DNA of 64,000 nt from positions 1 to 64,000 of the forward strand of contig BDIU01000372.1 in assembly GCA_002118135.1 (NCBI GenBank). The letters are read 5' to 3'. Below are positions 23,244 through 34,500 of the stretch, in pieces. The stretch is from Trebouxia sp. TZW2008. Lineage: Eukaryota > Chlorophyta > Trebouxiophyceae > Trebouxiales > Trebouxiaceae. The notes below the pieces were generated by a model. It was not told where the DNA came from and searched no databases. It worked only from the letters and a program-made list of their open reading frames with translations. The translations under genes and the position numbers were made by a program. Position 1 is the stretch's first letter. The number at the start of each line of letters is the position of its first letter.

Positions 23244-23881
23244 ATGTGGTTGCAACTTTATGTTGGCCATTGTCCTGACATGGCTCATACCTACGGGGAA
23301 GTGCTGCCGCCATCGTTCCCCGATATATTTCGCTTGGCAGCAGATCCTTCACAAACAGTCTTCGTTGATGCTGGCAGCGGCTATGGCGCTCTATTGATTG
23401 ACTCTGTACAAACACATGGGTTTTTGCACGCTGTTGGCATCGAAAAGTATAAAGATAAGTATGACGCGAGCCTACACATCGTCCGTCAGCTACCTCACAG
23501 CCTTCAGCAGAAAGTCACTGTAGTGCTGCAAGACATTAACGACACAGATCTCACGCCCCTGCTCAGCAGGCACAACTTTGACACACTGCTGTTTTTCTGC
23601 AACAATGTTGCGTTCAACTCCGGCACCATACATAGGTAGAATTCGAATCTGAGCGTCCAACCTGCACTGCACTCTCTGCCTGACTTGACCAGGTGCTGCT
23701 TGGCAGGCTTGGCAACAAAGTCAGATTGCTTGCTAGTGATATGCAAACTGCAAGCAAGAAGTGCGTTGTGGTCAGCATGATGCCCATGCCCCAGTTGTCA
23801 GCTATGCAAGTCTTTACGCTTCACTTGCAAACAACCTGGAACCAAGATGAGCCGCATGAGACTCCCGTCTACCAGGCATGA
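23244..23881 (+). CDS. DOT1-like class I methyltransferase (2 exons, splice phase unresolved)
   Basis: The first segment (23244-23635) begins MWLQLYVGHCPDMAHTYGEV and continues with the SAM-binding motif VFVDAGSGYGALLID, IEKYKDKYDAS, and a DOT1-like LLFFCNNVAFNS. DOT1 proteins share the Thr-Tyr-Gly-Glu entry, the DLGSGxG motif and an Asn-Asn-x-x-Phe motif. The second segment (23693-23881) continues VLLGRLGNKVRLLASDMQ and ends in VYQA. The donor at 23635 leaves phase 2, while the acceptor before 23693 needs phase 0. A simple join therefore shifts the frame by one base. Either the junction is unusual, the assembly has a one-base error, or the gene is broken. The start may also be further upstream. 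Function as an H3K79 methyltransferase is possible but not shown. Confidence 0.7.
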
Positions 23882-24675
23882 GGGGCTTTTGCTATGATTT
23901 TGTTTGGGTTTCTGGTGACATATATACGTTATGCAGCCCACAGCTGACATGAGGCAATCTGTGTTGAGTCTTGAGGCATGGGTCATCTTTTCTCTGATCT
24001 GAGCAGCCCTGTGTTGCTGTTCATGGTCCTTACGAGGTGTCGTAGTGTCTGAAGCAGCAGACAACAAAACGTGGAACGTGTGCTGACTGCACTTATGACA
24101 GACAGCAGTTATGCCAGCTACCGTTTCGGCTTGCAGTCTCTCAACACAGTCATGCGGATCTATGCAGAATTGTGCGGCATATGCATCAGCTTAGGTGTGA
24201 CTGGGGGCACAGATACTCTCATGCCCAAGTGACCTCTGAGTCTCCAACACAGTGATGACAGGAAGTTGGACTGTGATTGCAGTAGCAGTCATAGGCAAGG
24301 TGCTCATTTGCTCTTACAAGTCATTGATGTTTGGCAGATACTGCCATCAGTTCCCAGATCAGTATGTTGTCCAAAAATACAGAGATGATTGGTGGCTGTG
24401 CATTCAAAGCGGCTTGGTAAAAGATCTCTCAAGCATTGGTAGCTGTTGTACTGACCAAGTTGCAAGAGCCCCCTTGCAATCTGATAACAGGATGCCTCTG
24501 AGCAGCTGCTTGTCTGTGAAAGGTTCTTTGCTGCCCTGTCTGGTGCTGTCGACAGCGTGCATATCTTGCTTTGCCCTTTGTCTGTAGACGACCTCTACCT
24601 GCATCACCTGGTCATCTGATGCTATCAGTAAATTGCGTGGCTTACGTTTCTCAGGCTAAGCGCCAAAGTGTAAAG
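23882..24675. other. Convergent intergenic region, no gene seen
   Basis: It lies between the stop codons of the DOT1-like gene and the protease gene. A frame at 24252-24587 was examined and shows no recognisable domain. Confidence 0.55.
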
Positions 24676-25641
24676 CTACCTCTCTTTGAGAGCGAAGGAG
24701 TTCTTCATTAGCAGTCGTCCTGGAGGTGTAAAGGCAGGCACTGTAGAGACTCTGGATGGTGGCCACAGCACATGAGTGACTCTGCCCTCAATTAAAGCAA
24801 GCGGTACCTGCATGCAGACGCAGTCTCAGGTCCTGCACCTGTCTGTGATATGCTCAGCACAGCTCGGCACGATCATCAATGTCCTGCCATTTTTCAAAGC
24901 AATACGTGGCAGGCCAAATACGAGCAGCATGCCAACAAGCTTGATGGCTTTGACTGGTCTGCAAGTCAAGATGAGAGCTGAGCCTGTACTTACTGGGCCA
25001 TACTTGCTCCTGGAGTCCTCGCTCAGCTCTGGATTGTCACCCTCAAGCCAGCAATGACCCTGCATTGACAAACCATGTTGAAATTTGCCACGACCTCACT
25101 TGTATGCATACACTTTGACACTGGGTTCTTGGACATGCTTTTGTCAAGAGTACAAAATGCATCAGCAGTCACCTTTTCTGCTTGTCATGCATGGTTCAAG
25201 CGCATGGGGCAACTGGAGTACTGTTCAGACCTGTGGGATTTTCTCAATGTCAACCCTCTCTGGCAACGCTACCCAGTCTCCCTCCAGCGCCAACAGCCTC
25301 TTGATTAAAATAGTATCAGGACAGGCTGGGGACCTACAAAGAGGTGGGCAGACTGTCAAGTCGATGCAACTAAAGACGTGCAAGACGTGAATGTGGTCTG
25401 TTCCTGATGTCGACCTGAACAGAACAACGTCTCCTCTCGAGAACTTATACAGTCGGATGCTGAGCTTATCGACCAGAACTATGTCACTGCAAGTTGAACC
25501 CTCGGGGTTGAAACTGGGCTGCATGGACCTGCCATGCACTGAAGCTGGTCCAACCAGCAGGTCATTGGCCGTCACCACGACAGGTGTAAACCACAGTGTT
25601 TTAACAGCGACGCTCTTCAGAAAGCGAAAGGCCTGGCTCAT
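24676..25641 (-). CDS. IMP2: Mitochondrial inner-membrane protease subunit, IMP2-like (4 exons, 175 aa)
   Basis: This is a serine/lysine signal peptidase of the S26 family that trims presequences in the mitochondrial intermembrane space. Exons 25415-25641, 25231-25333, 24994-25059 and 24676-24807 join in phase. The start chosen is the first ATG (MSQAFRFLKSVAVKTLWF), which opens into a short hydrophobic anchor. The catalytic serine lies in VHGRSMQPSFNP and the catalytic lysine in LIKRLLALEGDW. The C-terminal box is GHCWLEGDNPELSEDSRS, followed by YGPVPLALIEGRVTHVLWPP as in IMP2 and bacterial LepB. The length matches the family. IMP1 is the main alternative, but the extended tail and the GHCWLEGDN box favour IMP2. 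Confidence 0.9.
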
Positions 25642-25965
25642 CCGACAGCGCACGCGACGTCACCACAAGTGACGTTGCCGGCATGTGATCTACAAGACGT
25701 ACAGGGCGGCCATACCGAAGTTGTGGTCCTCCGGTCTGTTGTTGCGATCTGGACAGCCCAGCTCAGGAGCAGTGCAATCGCAGCAGCAGTTCGGGAGCAA
25801 AGCGTTGAGCAGAACGAAAGCGAAGTAACGCATGCTATGAAACGCTCAAGTGAGCCAGGTTGCATACGCATGAGTCGCTGCTCTTGGCGTACGGGCTTTG
25901 CCGACATGATGTCACTGCAGTGATGTTGACGAACTTGCAGCATCCTCGTCAAGCTCGGGGATTGC
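25642..25965. promoter_or_regulatory. Bidirectional promoter between the protease and the unknown plastid protein
   Basis: The region is 324 bp between divergent start codons. No motif stands out. Confidence 0.5.
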
Positions 25966-28094
25966 ATGAACCTAGCTGTAGGCGCGTCTGCTGTTTCTGC
26001 AAGTCCAACCTTGTTTAGCAGGCCAAGGGTTGTCTCCAAGTCCACCAGGATTGTCAGCAAGTCCACCAGGATTGCTGTCAACTCAGCGCCTCCTCTGGCA
26101 ACTCCGCCATTACCACAATTGCCCGTGTGCAAGCACTTCCTTAACCTTACGAACGGCGTAGAGGCTGTGCCTTTGCTGGAGTCTTTGAACCTACATTACA
26201 GGTAAATAGCTTGCACCCCTCCTCAAACCATCATCCCAAACAGTCAATGACAATGCAGCCTGTGTGTGCAGCTTTGTCAGAATTCAAAGCACATGGTGTG
26301 AGCAGCAGAGGTTTGACTTGATTCTGGCAAATTTGGACGCATCATTTTTGCTGCACCTTGCGCTAGGTCACTGGTGAGTCCTACATCATCACCTAGCTTT
26401 GAACACAGCTCTGATCAATCCACGCTACTGAAAATTGTAAAGACCGCAAAAGAAGCAAACATGCGCCACAGACTAGGCCACCACTGTCCAAGACATGCAG
26501 TCACGCTCATGTGATGTTGCGTTTGACACATTGCTGTCATTGCAGTTGCTTGGTGTGGGACTTTGCCAGTCGTAACAAGAAGCGTGGCCTGCCACGAGCA
26601 CTTTGGTATGCCCTATCTCAGTCCCGTGTCTGTCGTCATGCCTCTGAGTGTGTGTGCTCTTCATGCATTTACTATAACCTGAAACAGGCCCGTTTTAATA
26701 CCCTTGGCATTGATCTCACTTTGTATGTAGTCATGCATCTTTGGGTGTTCACTGTTCCCTTGAAATGCGCTACTTCAGTACCCTTGCTGCTCAGATTGCT
26801 GTGTGCTGGACCAAGCAAATGCTGGCTGACATCGCAGGTATGGCTTGGAGTTTGTTAGGTACATTCTGAGAAGGTTATGGTTTCAGCGCTGTACAGAAGC
26901 TTGGCTCAGGAGACAGAACGTCACCTCTGTCTTTGAGGTGCACTACAACAACTTACAGAAAACAACTGTAGCGTGAGTCATTGCTACAGCAGAAATCCTG
27001 TTTGAGGCCCTGACTTGATTGCAATCTGCTGACTTGGGCTTTGTCAGAGGTACATGCAGTCCTGACATACTGCAGATGTTCCATGCAGTAAGCTCAAGTA
27101 CTACATGAGATACATACCTCCAGGCGTCACAGACCTCCAGTTGTATGGGGTCTCAAAAGCTACTGTGCATGATCCTGACCCAGGCTATTATAGGTAGCTA
27201 TATACAGTACATTTCTTGATGTGACGACAGTGTTTGCAATGAGAACAACTACATTTCCACTACATTGCGTTGTCGCTACTCAGAAGCATGATTGCAGTCA
27301 GAATGCAGTGCTTGCTTCCCACCGTCCATGTCACTATATCCAGTGTCATGACAACAAGAAAACACTAAATGTTCAGCTATTGCTGCAGACCTGCTGCATT
27401 GCAGCAGACTCATTCATAGCATGAGCCCCTCAATGCTGCATATCAGCTTACTCCTGCATGGTATTGGTGATGTTTGAGGATTGAAGGTTACTTGGGGCCA
27501 TCAGTGTATTTATGACATCACTCACACCTGACCTGCGGTGTTGATGATGTGTAGGGACATTGTGCTACACAGCATCTGGGAAGGGCCAGAAGCTGACGCA
27601 CACAGGCAGCAAAGACCACCAGTGCCGGTGCCAGTGCCAGCTGAAGATGTTCAGAGCATAGCAGCAGACCCTGTATCTTCCAGCGGTGAGTATACAGTGA
27701 CTTCTCCTTGTAAGGGCACTTGTTGTCAGGGAACTTGTTGCAAGGACATTCTCCACGTAACCGTCGTCATTTGGAATCAATCACTGTATTCTGACTGCAA
27801 TGGCAGCTCTCAGTAAGGGCAGTTTGCTATCAGGACAGCTTTTCTGGCGACCAAAGCAGTCATGATAAGAAGAATTCGCTCTGCTGTCATCTGCTTGCAA
27901 GGCTGTTTCTTGTGAAACAGCAGCAGCAGCAGCAGCCTAATTAACATCGTGCAAGAGTGAACTCACACCTGCTGCCTTCTCAATGCTTGCTTCGTGGCGG
28001 CGCAGATGTGGACGCTGAGGTGCAGCTTGCCAGCTATGGATACAAAGTGTCCTTTGGAGGCATGTACAATGTTGATGATTATCGAGCTATGTAG
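25966..28094 (+). CDS. Conserved plant/algal plastid protein of unknown function (7 exons, 285 aa)
   Basis: Exons 25966-26201, 26272-26373, 26546-26605, 26838-26972, 27089-27193, 27555-27685 and 28006-28094 join in phase. The first 50 residues are Ser/Arg/Ala-rich without acids until residue 60, as in plastid transit peptides, and include a small internal repeat (SKSTRI twice). The body has the conserved-looking blocks NGVEAVPLLESLNLHYSFVR, RIQSTWCEQ, LHLALGHCCLVWDFASRNK, RALWYGLEFVRYILRRLWF, KYYMRYIPPGVTDLQLYG, and the ending KVSFGGMYNVDDYRAM. I recall similar proteins throughout plants and green algae, but I cannot assign a name or reaction. A Val-Pro repeat (PPVPVPVPAE) marks exon 6. Introns 5 and 6 each contain a MITE. 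Confidence 0.85.
27205..27366. mobile_element. Pogo-like MITE, copy E (degenerate)
   Basis: It follows a TA and starts CAGTACATTTCTTGATGTGA. It shares the central ATTGCAGTCAGAATGCAGTG with copy A. The right terminus is eroded. It lies in intron 5 of the unknown plastid protein gene. Confidence 0.55.
27695..27883. mobile_element. Pogo-like MITE, copy D
   Basis: It follows a TA with CAGTGACTTCTCCTTGTAAG and shares the middle part CTGTATTCTGACTGCAA and the tail GACCAAAGCAGT with copy B. It lies in intron 6 of the unknown plastid protein gene, 10 bp after the exon. Confidence 0.7.
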
Positions 28095-28724
28095 TCACGT
28101 CCAGACGCCCTCCCTGTGCTCCATCATGCGTCATGGTTGTAATGCGAGGACCTGTCAGGGCTTTGCAGGCACTGATCAAGTGTAGCCTGCTGCAGCAAAC
28201 ATGAATGGCAAGGCGCCATTGGATGGTGTTTCCAGCAATAAATGATGGTGTACATGAAGTTGCCACTACAGTAAAGTCAAAATCGAATGTAGGACCTACA
28301 GCAATATGTTGCTTGTCACTGTACTGCAGCCCTGTGGATGTATAGCGCTGCATAAGTAGTCGGGTTTTACTTTTACACGTACATGTGTACAACGGAAAAA
28401 TCACTCAACCCCTGACGTACACAAAGCAAAGGACTCGTTGAAAGCGTACAGTCAAGGGCACACCGTGTCTATTGCCTTGTCAAAGGCATGACGCCACACT
28501 GTAAAGGCCAAATTTGTGATGCTTGTGTGGCAAAGCACTGTAACAGCAATAAAGGAACGGTCTCCACAGAGTTAAGCACAACCAGTCCAACACAAATGTA
28601 CACAAAGGCTGCACACATGAACGACAAAGCAGAAAACCCAGCATGTCAGCCAAAACAAAGGGTGTTTGATAGCACGCTGTTACCGAAACACTATAACACA
28701 GCTGTTGTTACATAAAACCGGCAG
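28095..28724. other. Convergent 3' region between the plastid protein and the E2 enzyme
   Basis: No gene was seen. A TGTAA signal for the reverse-strand gene lies at 28708-28712. Confidence 0.6.
28708..28712 (-). terminator. TGTAA polyadenylation signal of the E2 gene
   Basis: TGTAA, the green-algal polyadenylation signal, lies 12 bases past the stop codon on the reverse strand. This is close, and the usual cleavage site would follow by about 10-20 bases. Confidence 0.4.
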
Positions 28725-30884
28725 TCATTCAAAGCTGGCTAGATCTGCCTTGATACTGACATCTGGTGTGCCACCTGTGGCTGCAACAATCTTGCGTAGT
28801 ACAATGACAGCAATGAGGACAGCCAACAGCACTGCCAAGATTGATAAGCCCAAATCTTCCCAATCATGAGCTGTACGGGGTGAAAAGGTGTTGATGCGGG
28901 GCGGCTGTGTTTGCTGAGACCTGCGTAAGCAACTTTCTGTGAGCACGTGAAGCAATATGTGAGGACTGTGTCTGCAGAGACATGGGAGCTCATGAAGCAG
29001 AATGTGACGGCCGTATGTGCAAGGACACAGATCCCATGAAGCAATATGCAACTGCCGTATCTGCAAGTACACTGTGCAGGAGCCCATCAGGCAATATGAG
29101 ATAGTCCAGTCTGCAAGATCCTGAGATCAACAGCTTGACTACAGCATATTGCAGAAAATCACAGCTGTGACATCTGCATTGCACATTGGGAACCGACAAA
29201 AGATGTGCCTTGACGTGCTCAATTGGGACTTGACAAGAGGCAGCAGATGCAATTGTGCACATTAGGGAGTCCAACTCACTGTGGGCTTGTTGACGCTCCT
29301 GCTACACCAGTTTGCGTCCTTCTCTGTATCAACTGACTTTGCTCAGCATGCTGCATTATCTGCTCCAATGCTGATGCCTGTCTGGGCTGCTGTTGCTGTT
29401 CTGATGAAGTTTGGACAGAGATGTCTGATTGACTGGCACCAGGCTGTGATGCTGGCTCTGCTGCAGTGGGTTTGCTAACAGCTGCTGACAATGCTGGCTG
29501 TTCTAGAATGGCATCTTCTGGCGCAGCTTCAGAAGTTGCAACTGCCTTGCCCTGCAGAAGAGCGTCAAGAATGTGAATATATGCCATCGACCAGTATTCA
29601 TACATTTGTCTGAAAGGTTAAGCCGGGCATGTGTGATGTTCAAACAGCTTGTGCTGTCAACTGCAACAACTGACGTGGGTGCAACTTTCATCATCTTGAC
29701 AAATTGCCTAGACCAGGGTTGTGTAGGGCATGAGATGAAAGCAATGCAAAACCACTGACATTGGCAGCCAAATGAACAACAACTTGACAAGGGAGAAGAG
29801 GACTAGGCTATGACGGGCCGTGTGCTAGGTAGCGGGCATCTGAGCTGACTGTGCACTAGTGCCGTGAACGCAGAAATGCAACAAATGTAATCAAGCCACC
29901 TTGCACTTGCAGGTTAGCACCTTGTCTGCTGCCAGCATGCGAGCATGCAAGCTGTTGATGATCTGCTGCTTGGACTCAGTCCCGTACTTTGGAGGCGCTT
30001 TGCGCGACTCAGCTGCAAGCGCTCTTCTCTCGTCCTTGCTGAAGTCCTGCAATTCAACACGTCGAACTTCCCATATGACACACATACTCACATGTCCCCA
30101 TGCAACAAGGCTTTGGCAACTGATTCTGCCGGCCCAGCATTAGAATTGACATTAGAATTGGAGCAAAGTAGACCTGTCAAGCTGCAAACAATGCAAATCA
30201 TACAGGCTTTTGATCTGCGATTTTGATGCCGGACATACCAGAGATCCAATCGCTCCACGTCCTGATGTTGGCAGAAAGGCAATGAGCGCCACAAGAGCAA
30301 CCCTTACGCTCCAAGATGGCTGCCAGTGTTCTGGATGGTGAGAGGACATGGACAAACAGATTTTCACGCCAGTTTCAAATCTGCCACTTGGAGTGATCAT
30401 GATGAATGATGGTGGCTTGAACGGGTACTCAGGCGGCAAGATGATGCGGCCATGGTATATGCCACCCTGAACAATGCGTACAGTAATGTTGACGCATACA
30501 GCCCCAACTTGCTTGTGCATGCGCACATACAACACTTTGTGTGTTGAAATTGTTCACCTCAAACTCTGTGTCTGGGGGGCCACGAATAGCAAAATGCCAC
30601 TCAAATATATTGTCCTGCAAGTGAGCATCAATACAATGAGCCAGCGCTTGAAGTGATACAGTGGTATCCAAGCAGGGTTTTAACTGAAACGAACCTCCAG
30701 CGCCTCTGCCATGATCTCGCCGCTGGTCTCTCGCTGGATCTCTCGCATCTCCTGCAAGATTGCAAGCAAATAATATGAGTCTCATGAGCACGTGTATAGT
30801 CCATGAGCGCCTGGCCACACTGAAGCACACCTGCATAATCCGCTTCACGGCCGGGTTGCGCAAGTTGTACTTGGTGCCGTCCAT
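28725..30884 (-). CDS. UBC32: Tail-anchored ubiquitin-conjugating enzyme E2, UBE2J/UBC32-type (7 exons, 329 aa)
   Basis: This E2 enzyme acts in ER-associated degradation, anchored to the ER by its C-terminus. Exons 30831-30884, 30695-30751, 30558-30614, 30239-30466, 29921-30046, 29280-29551 and 28725-28920 join in phase. The UBC fold spans residues 1-150: YNLRNPAVKRIMQE, EDNIFEWHFAIRGPPDTEF, GGIYHGRIILPPEYPFKPPS, then TPSGRF in place of the usual His-Pro-Asn as in UBE2J, and the active cysteine in KICLSMSSHHPEHWQPSW. A Ser/Gln-rich disordered linker follows. The end is one transmembrane helix (LSILAVLLAVLIAVIVLR). Intron 6 carries diverged tandem repeats near 28920-29110. The gene symbol marks the closest plant class, not proven orthology. 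Confidence 0.93.
28921..29115. repeat. Diverged tandem repeat in E2 intron 6
   Basis: Units of about 55 bp share the theme catgaagcaatatg..ctgccgtatctgcaag. No exon sequence is included, unlike the arrays in other genes here. Confidence 0.65.
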
Positions 30885-31542
30885 CTGGCTGGAGGTATGC
30901 TTCCAATCAAAGCCAGTGGCGCTGTTTCAGGCAGCTCAATACAAGCGGAACAAAATGTCGGGGTACGAGTTCGGACTTCCACCTGCATAGTGGCTTTCCA
31001 TTCGCTACTTGACTTCAGCACCACGTAATGACTACCCCCTGACATGCCCAAGAACATGCAGCTACAGCACTGCAATTCCAGGATGAAGCAAATTCGGCAG
31101 GCCTTTCGCTGAGCAATGCCGCTTGCAAATGCAAAGCATCCACACAGACACCGCACCTGCAAGCGCTCAAGCTGATCTGCAAACTTTGCCCACCCGTTGT
31201 ACAATGTCATGTGACTTGCAGGTCCCATGATGATCATGCCACACCATGCAGCACGTCGTATTTCACAATCGCTTGTGCCTATGAGACAGCACACGCTGCT
31301 GGGCGTCCAAAGTCCACAATAATTTGTGTGTCCCTGAAGAAGCGTTTTGCTTTGACTTGCCACCTGGCATAGCGACTTCTTCTTCATGCTGTATGTCATC
31401 TCCGTCATGGCGGTCAAAATGCAGTCAACGCAATTCAAGCTGCAACTTGTGCACAGAACATCCGTACGGAGCTGCTAAACAACGCTGCGACAGCTCAGGA
31501 ACTTGCGATCCGCAGGGTTGGCAAAACTCTTGTGTCCTTTTC
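30885..31542. promoter_or_regulatory. Divergent region between the E2 enzyme and the MUN-like gene
   Basis: About 660 bp lies between start codons. An open reverse-strand stretch here (30885-31438) runs directly into the E2 start, but its protein shows no recognisable domain and is taken as chance. Confidence 0.5.
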
Positions 31543-34500
31543 ATGGCCGCAAGCACTCCGCGCTTCAAGGCTCCTACTGTGGACGTACCTTCCGAAGAAT
31601 CATCACCTGCTCTCAGCAGACTTCTGGACACGTTCAGCCCTCGCGCTCGCAAGCTTTCCAAGGTCGCAACTGCAGAGGTATGTTCCAGAGCATCGCTAAT
31701 GCAGCAACGAGAGATGCTCGCCGTTGACACTGAAGACAAGCGGCCCTGAGGCGGTGCTGCCATGTCGTCGTGCTTTGACTGCGTTACCTGCATCATGCTT
31801 TTGTCAGGCAACCAAAAGGGACATGTTACTCAAACAGAATGTGCAGCAATGACGCGCCGGAGAGCCTGCAGCCTTATGCACAGAGTGCCATGACTAACAT
31901 CACCTGTGCGTCTTGCAGCGGCAATTTGCTTTTGAGGCTGCTTTCCATTGCATTGACGAGGCCTACAAAGCCAAAGGGCCGTTCTTGAGGCATGCATGCC
32001 ACTTCAGAGCTGAAAGGTACACCTTCTGTACAAGCTGCTGCACAAATCACTTGATGTTTCTGTGGCCGCACTGAGGCATAGCCAATGTTCCAACATCTTC
32101 AGTGCATTACCTTTGGTGCATATTGTCTGCATCTGCTGCTGAATTGAGCGTTGATCATGCGCAGGTATAAGGCGCTTAAAAGATCTTTAAATCTCAGAGG
32201 TAAGCACGCCTGACACTCTTGCATGCCACTGTCAGTCATGCTTTGATGCATTAATTGATCGCACGCCAACAACCAGGTGCATGTGTATCAGTACCATTTC
32301 CAGCTTTGCTGAGGATGATAACGTTCAGCTGTTGTAATTGTCTGTGTGAACACAGATGATCAAGCTCCCCTGCCAACGGAGGAATTTGCCTTTCCAGCTG
32401 AGGTTGCAGCAGGCAACCCTCTGCCCACCCCAGAAGGTTCACCAGAGGTCAAGCGCTTGTCATTTCATGAGCCAGGCAAGCCAACCCTCCTCCGTTGCTG
32501 TCAGAGATGCTTCACCACGATGCTGTGCATGTCTGCATGCAGACAACATGGAATGTTGCTTTGGGCAGCATGCCACGAAGTAGCCGTCTCTCTCAAAGCT
32601 AGGCGCTGAGCACAGCTGCTGCAGCTCTGCTGTGCATTTGCCGTGTCACACCAGGCACATCTGACTGTGTTGTGCATGATGTAGTGCCAGAGCCTCAGCC
32701 GGCAGCCAAGCCAGGGGGAGTGGCGCGATGGTGGCGCAACAAGTTCAGCAAGAAGAAGCGGCAGTCAACGCCCTCCTACACAGCCCTGCAGGTGTGTATA
32801 TCTGAATGCAAAATGCTAATCACACTTTGATGAAGCATGTTGAACATTCCTGGTAGCCCTTGGATCAAGCTGCCCATCATGACTGAGGCACACTTTCATT
32901 TCTTTCATGTGACGGACTTGCTAGGCAGGCTTCAGATCCCAGCAGCTAGGTCTGTACAGATACAATCAAATGCCGCCATATAAGTCTGTCAGAAATTGTC
33001 TTCAATCAACTACACTGTACACACCTGGTGCTGAGGCACACAACGCCACATCCCTGCATGAACAAGAAGTTGGTCAACTATAACGCGGACTGATGTGAGC
33101 TTTGGTGCATCCAGAGCGTCCCAGAAGATAGCTCAGCAACTTCAAGCAAAGCATTTGTCCCAGGGCCAGTGGCAGCAAGGGTGACTGAGGCCGACAGCAC
33201 AGATGGCAGCCCAAAAATCCATGTGGGCAGAGTGCCCAGCAGCACCCAGAGCAGCATGCAGCTGTGCAACATCATGAAAACCAACCAGCTGTTTGAGCAG
33301 GATAGCAGTGGGTTGGCTCGAGAGGTGCCAGCTGCAGCTGTACATGCAGCTCCAGATCCTGGGGGTGAGTGTCGTGTCACTGAGCTTCTGTGCAATTGTG
33401 CATTTGTATCCACGCGCAGGGTACAAGTTGCCTCAGCGTTTGCAATCTGCAAACCCATTCAGCTTCTTGTGTACACCTGCTCGTAAAGAGAAGGAACGTG
33501 GTGTTTGATCATTGCAAAGCTTTGAGCTACCAAACATCTAGGTCATTGCTGATGTGTATAACAAAGGTATCATCCAGCTCACTGATTTCATGACAATCTG
33601 TACCTTGGCCTCAATGCCATTGAGCCAATCAATGTGGGTCAAATCCAGTGCTTTTATTGACAGACGCAATGGTTCTGTGTCAATGCAGGGGCACCTCCAG
33701 CAGCTGTAGCAGCAGCCCCTACGCACCGCAGAGGCCATTCCACTGGCAGCATGCATCACAGACAGCTGTCCGCCGGCACTGCTGTGGAGCTAGGACGGGC
33801 CTTTGACACACTTCTGTCAGCGGCACCTACCAAAGGTATCTCCAGGCATTGCAGATGTCTGAGGTCCCTGTGCACAGGACTGGACACATCAATCAGCTTG
33901 ATGTAGATTTGGCAAATGAAGCTGCACGCAATGCTGTTGTGGGATGTCACATGCAACATGCATTTAGCCATGACCAGGGCATGCAAGACAGAGTTTGCGT
34001 AATGGCTATTACAATTTCTGGTGTGATGTCACAGTCTGTATATCATAAGCATAAAGCACAGTCCATAAAGCTGCACACTTGCATGCAGTTGGTAGGTTGC
34101 ATGACTCAAAGCTGTCAGTCATGCTTGTGTGCTGATGCAGGGGAAGAAGTGCAGCATTGGATTTGGTTGCTGCGCACATTCTCTGACAGATGCTGTGTCA
34201 CCCATTTGAATGCGCGCTTGCTGTACATGGTAAGTGCTGTTGCCTTCAATCAGCTGTGATTGTTGCTTCTGCTCTCTGTTGTATGCATTGATGACACAAC
34301 TTGCAGGGCATTAGTAGCTTGGCATGTTTGCTGGAGATGGACATATGTGCTGCTCATATTTCCTGATGTCAGCATCACTTGCGACAGGTTCCCATCAGCT
34401 TGAAGTAGCTAAATGCACATGGCTTCCCATTGACACATTCAAAACTTTACATTCATGCACCAACGATTGAGCAATCACCACACTGCTTCACTGCTTGCGT

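Noticed and set aside
24252..24587. Plus-strand 111-codon frame between the DOT1-like and protease genes
   Set aside because: No domain, no splice partner and no start context; treated as chance.
30845..31438. Reverse-strand frame running into the E2 start
   Set aside because: It has no domain, unusual composition and no needed splice. The E2 protein starts naturally at MDGTKYNLRNPAV.
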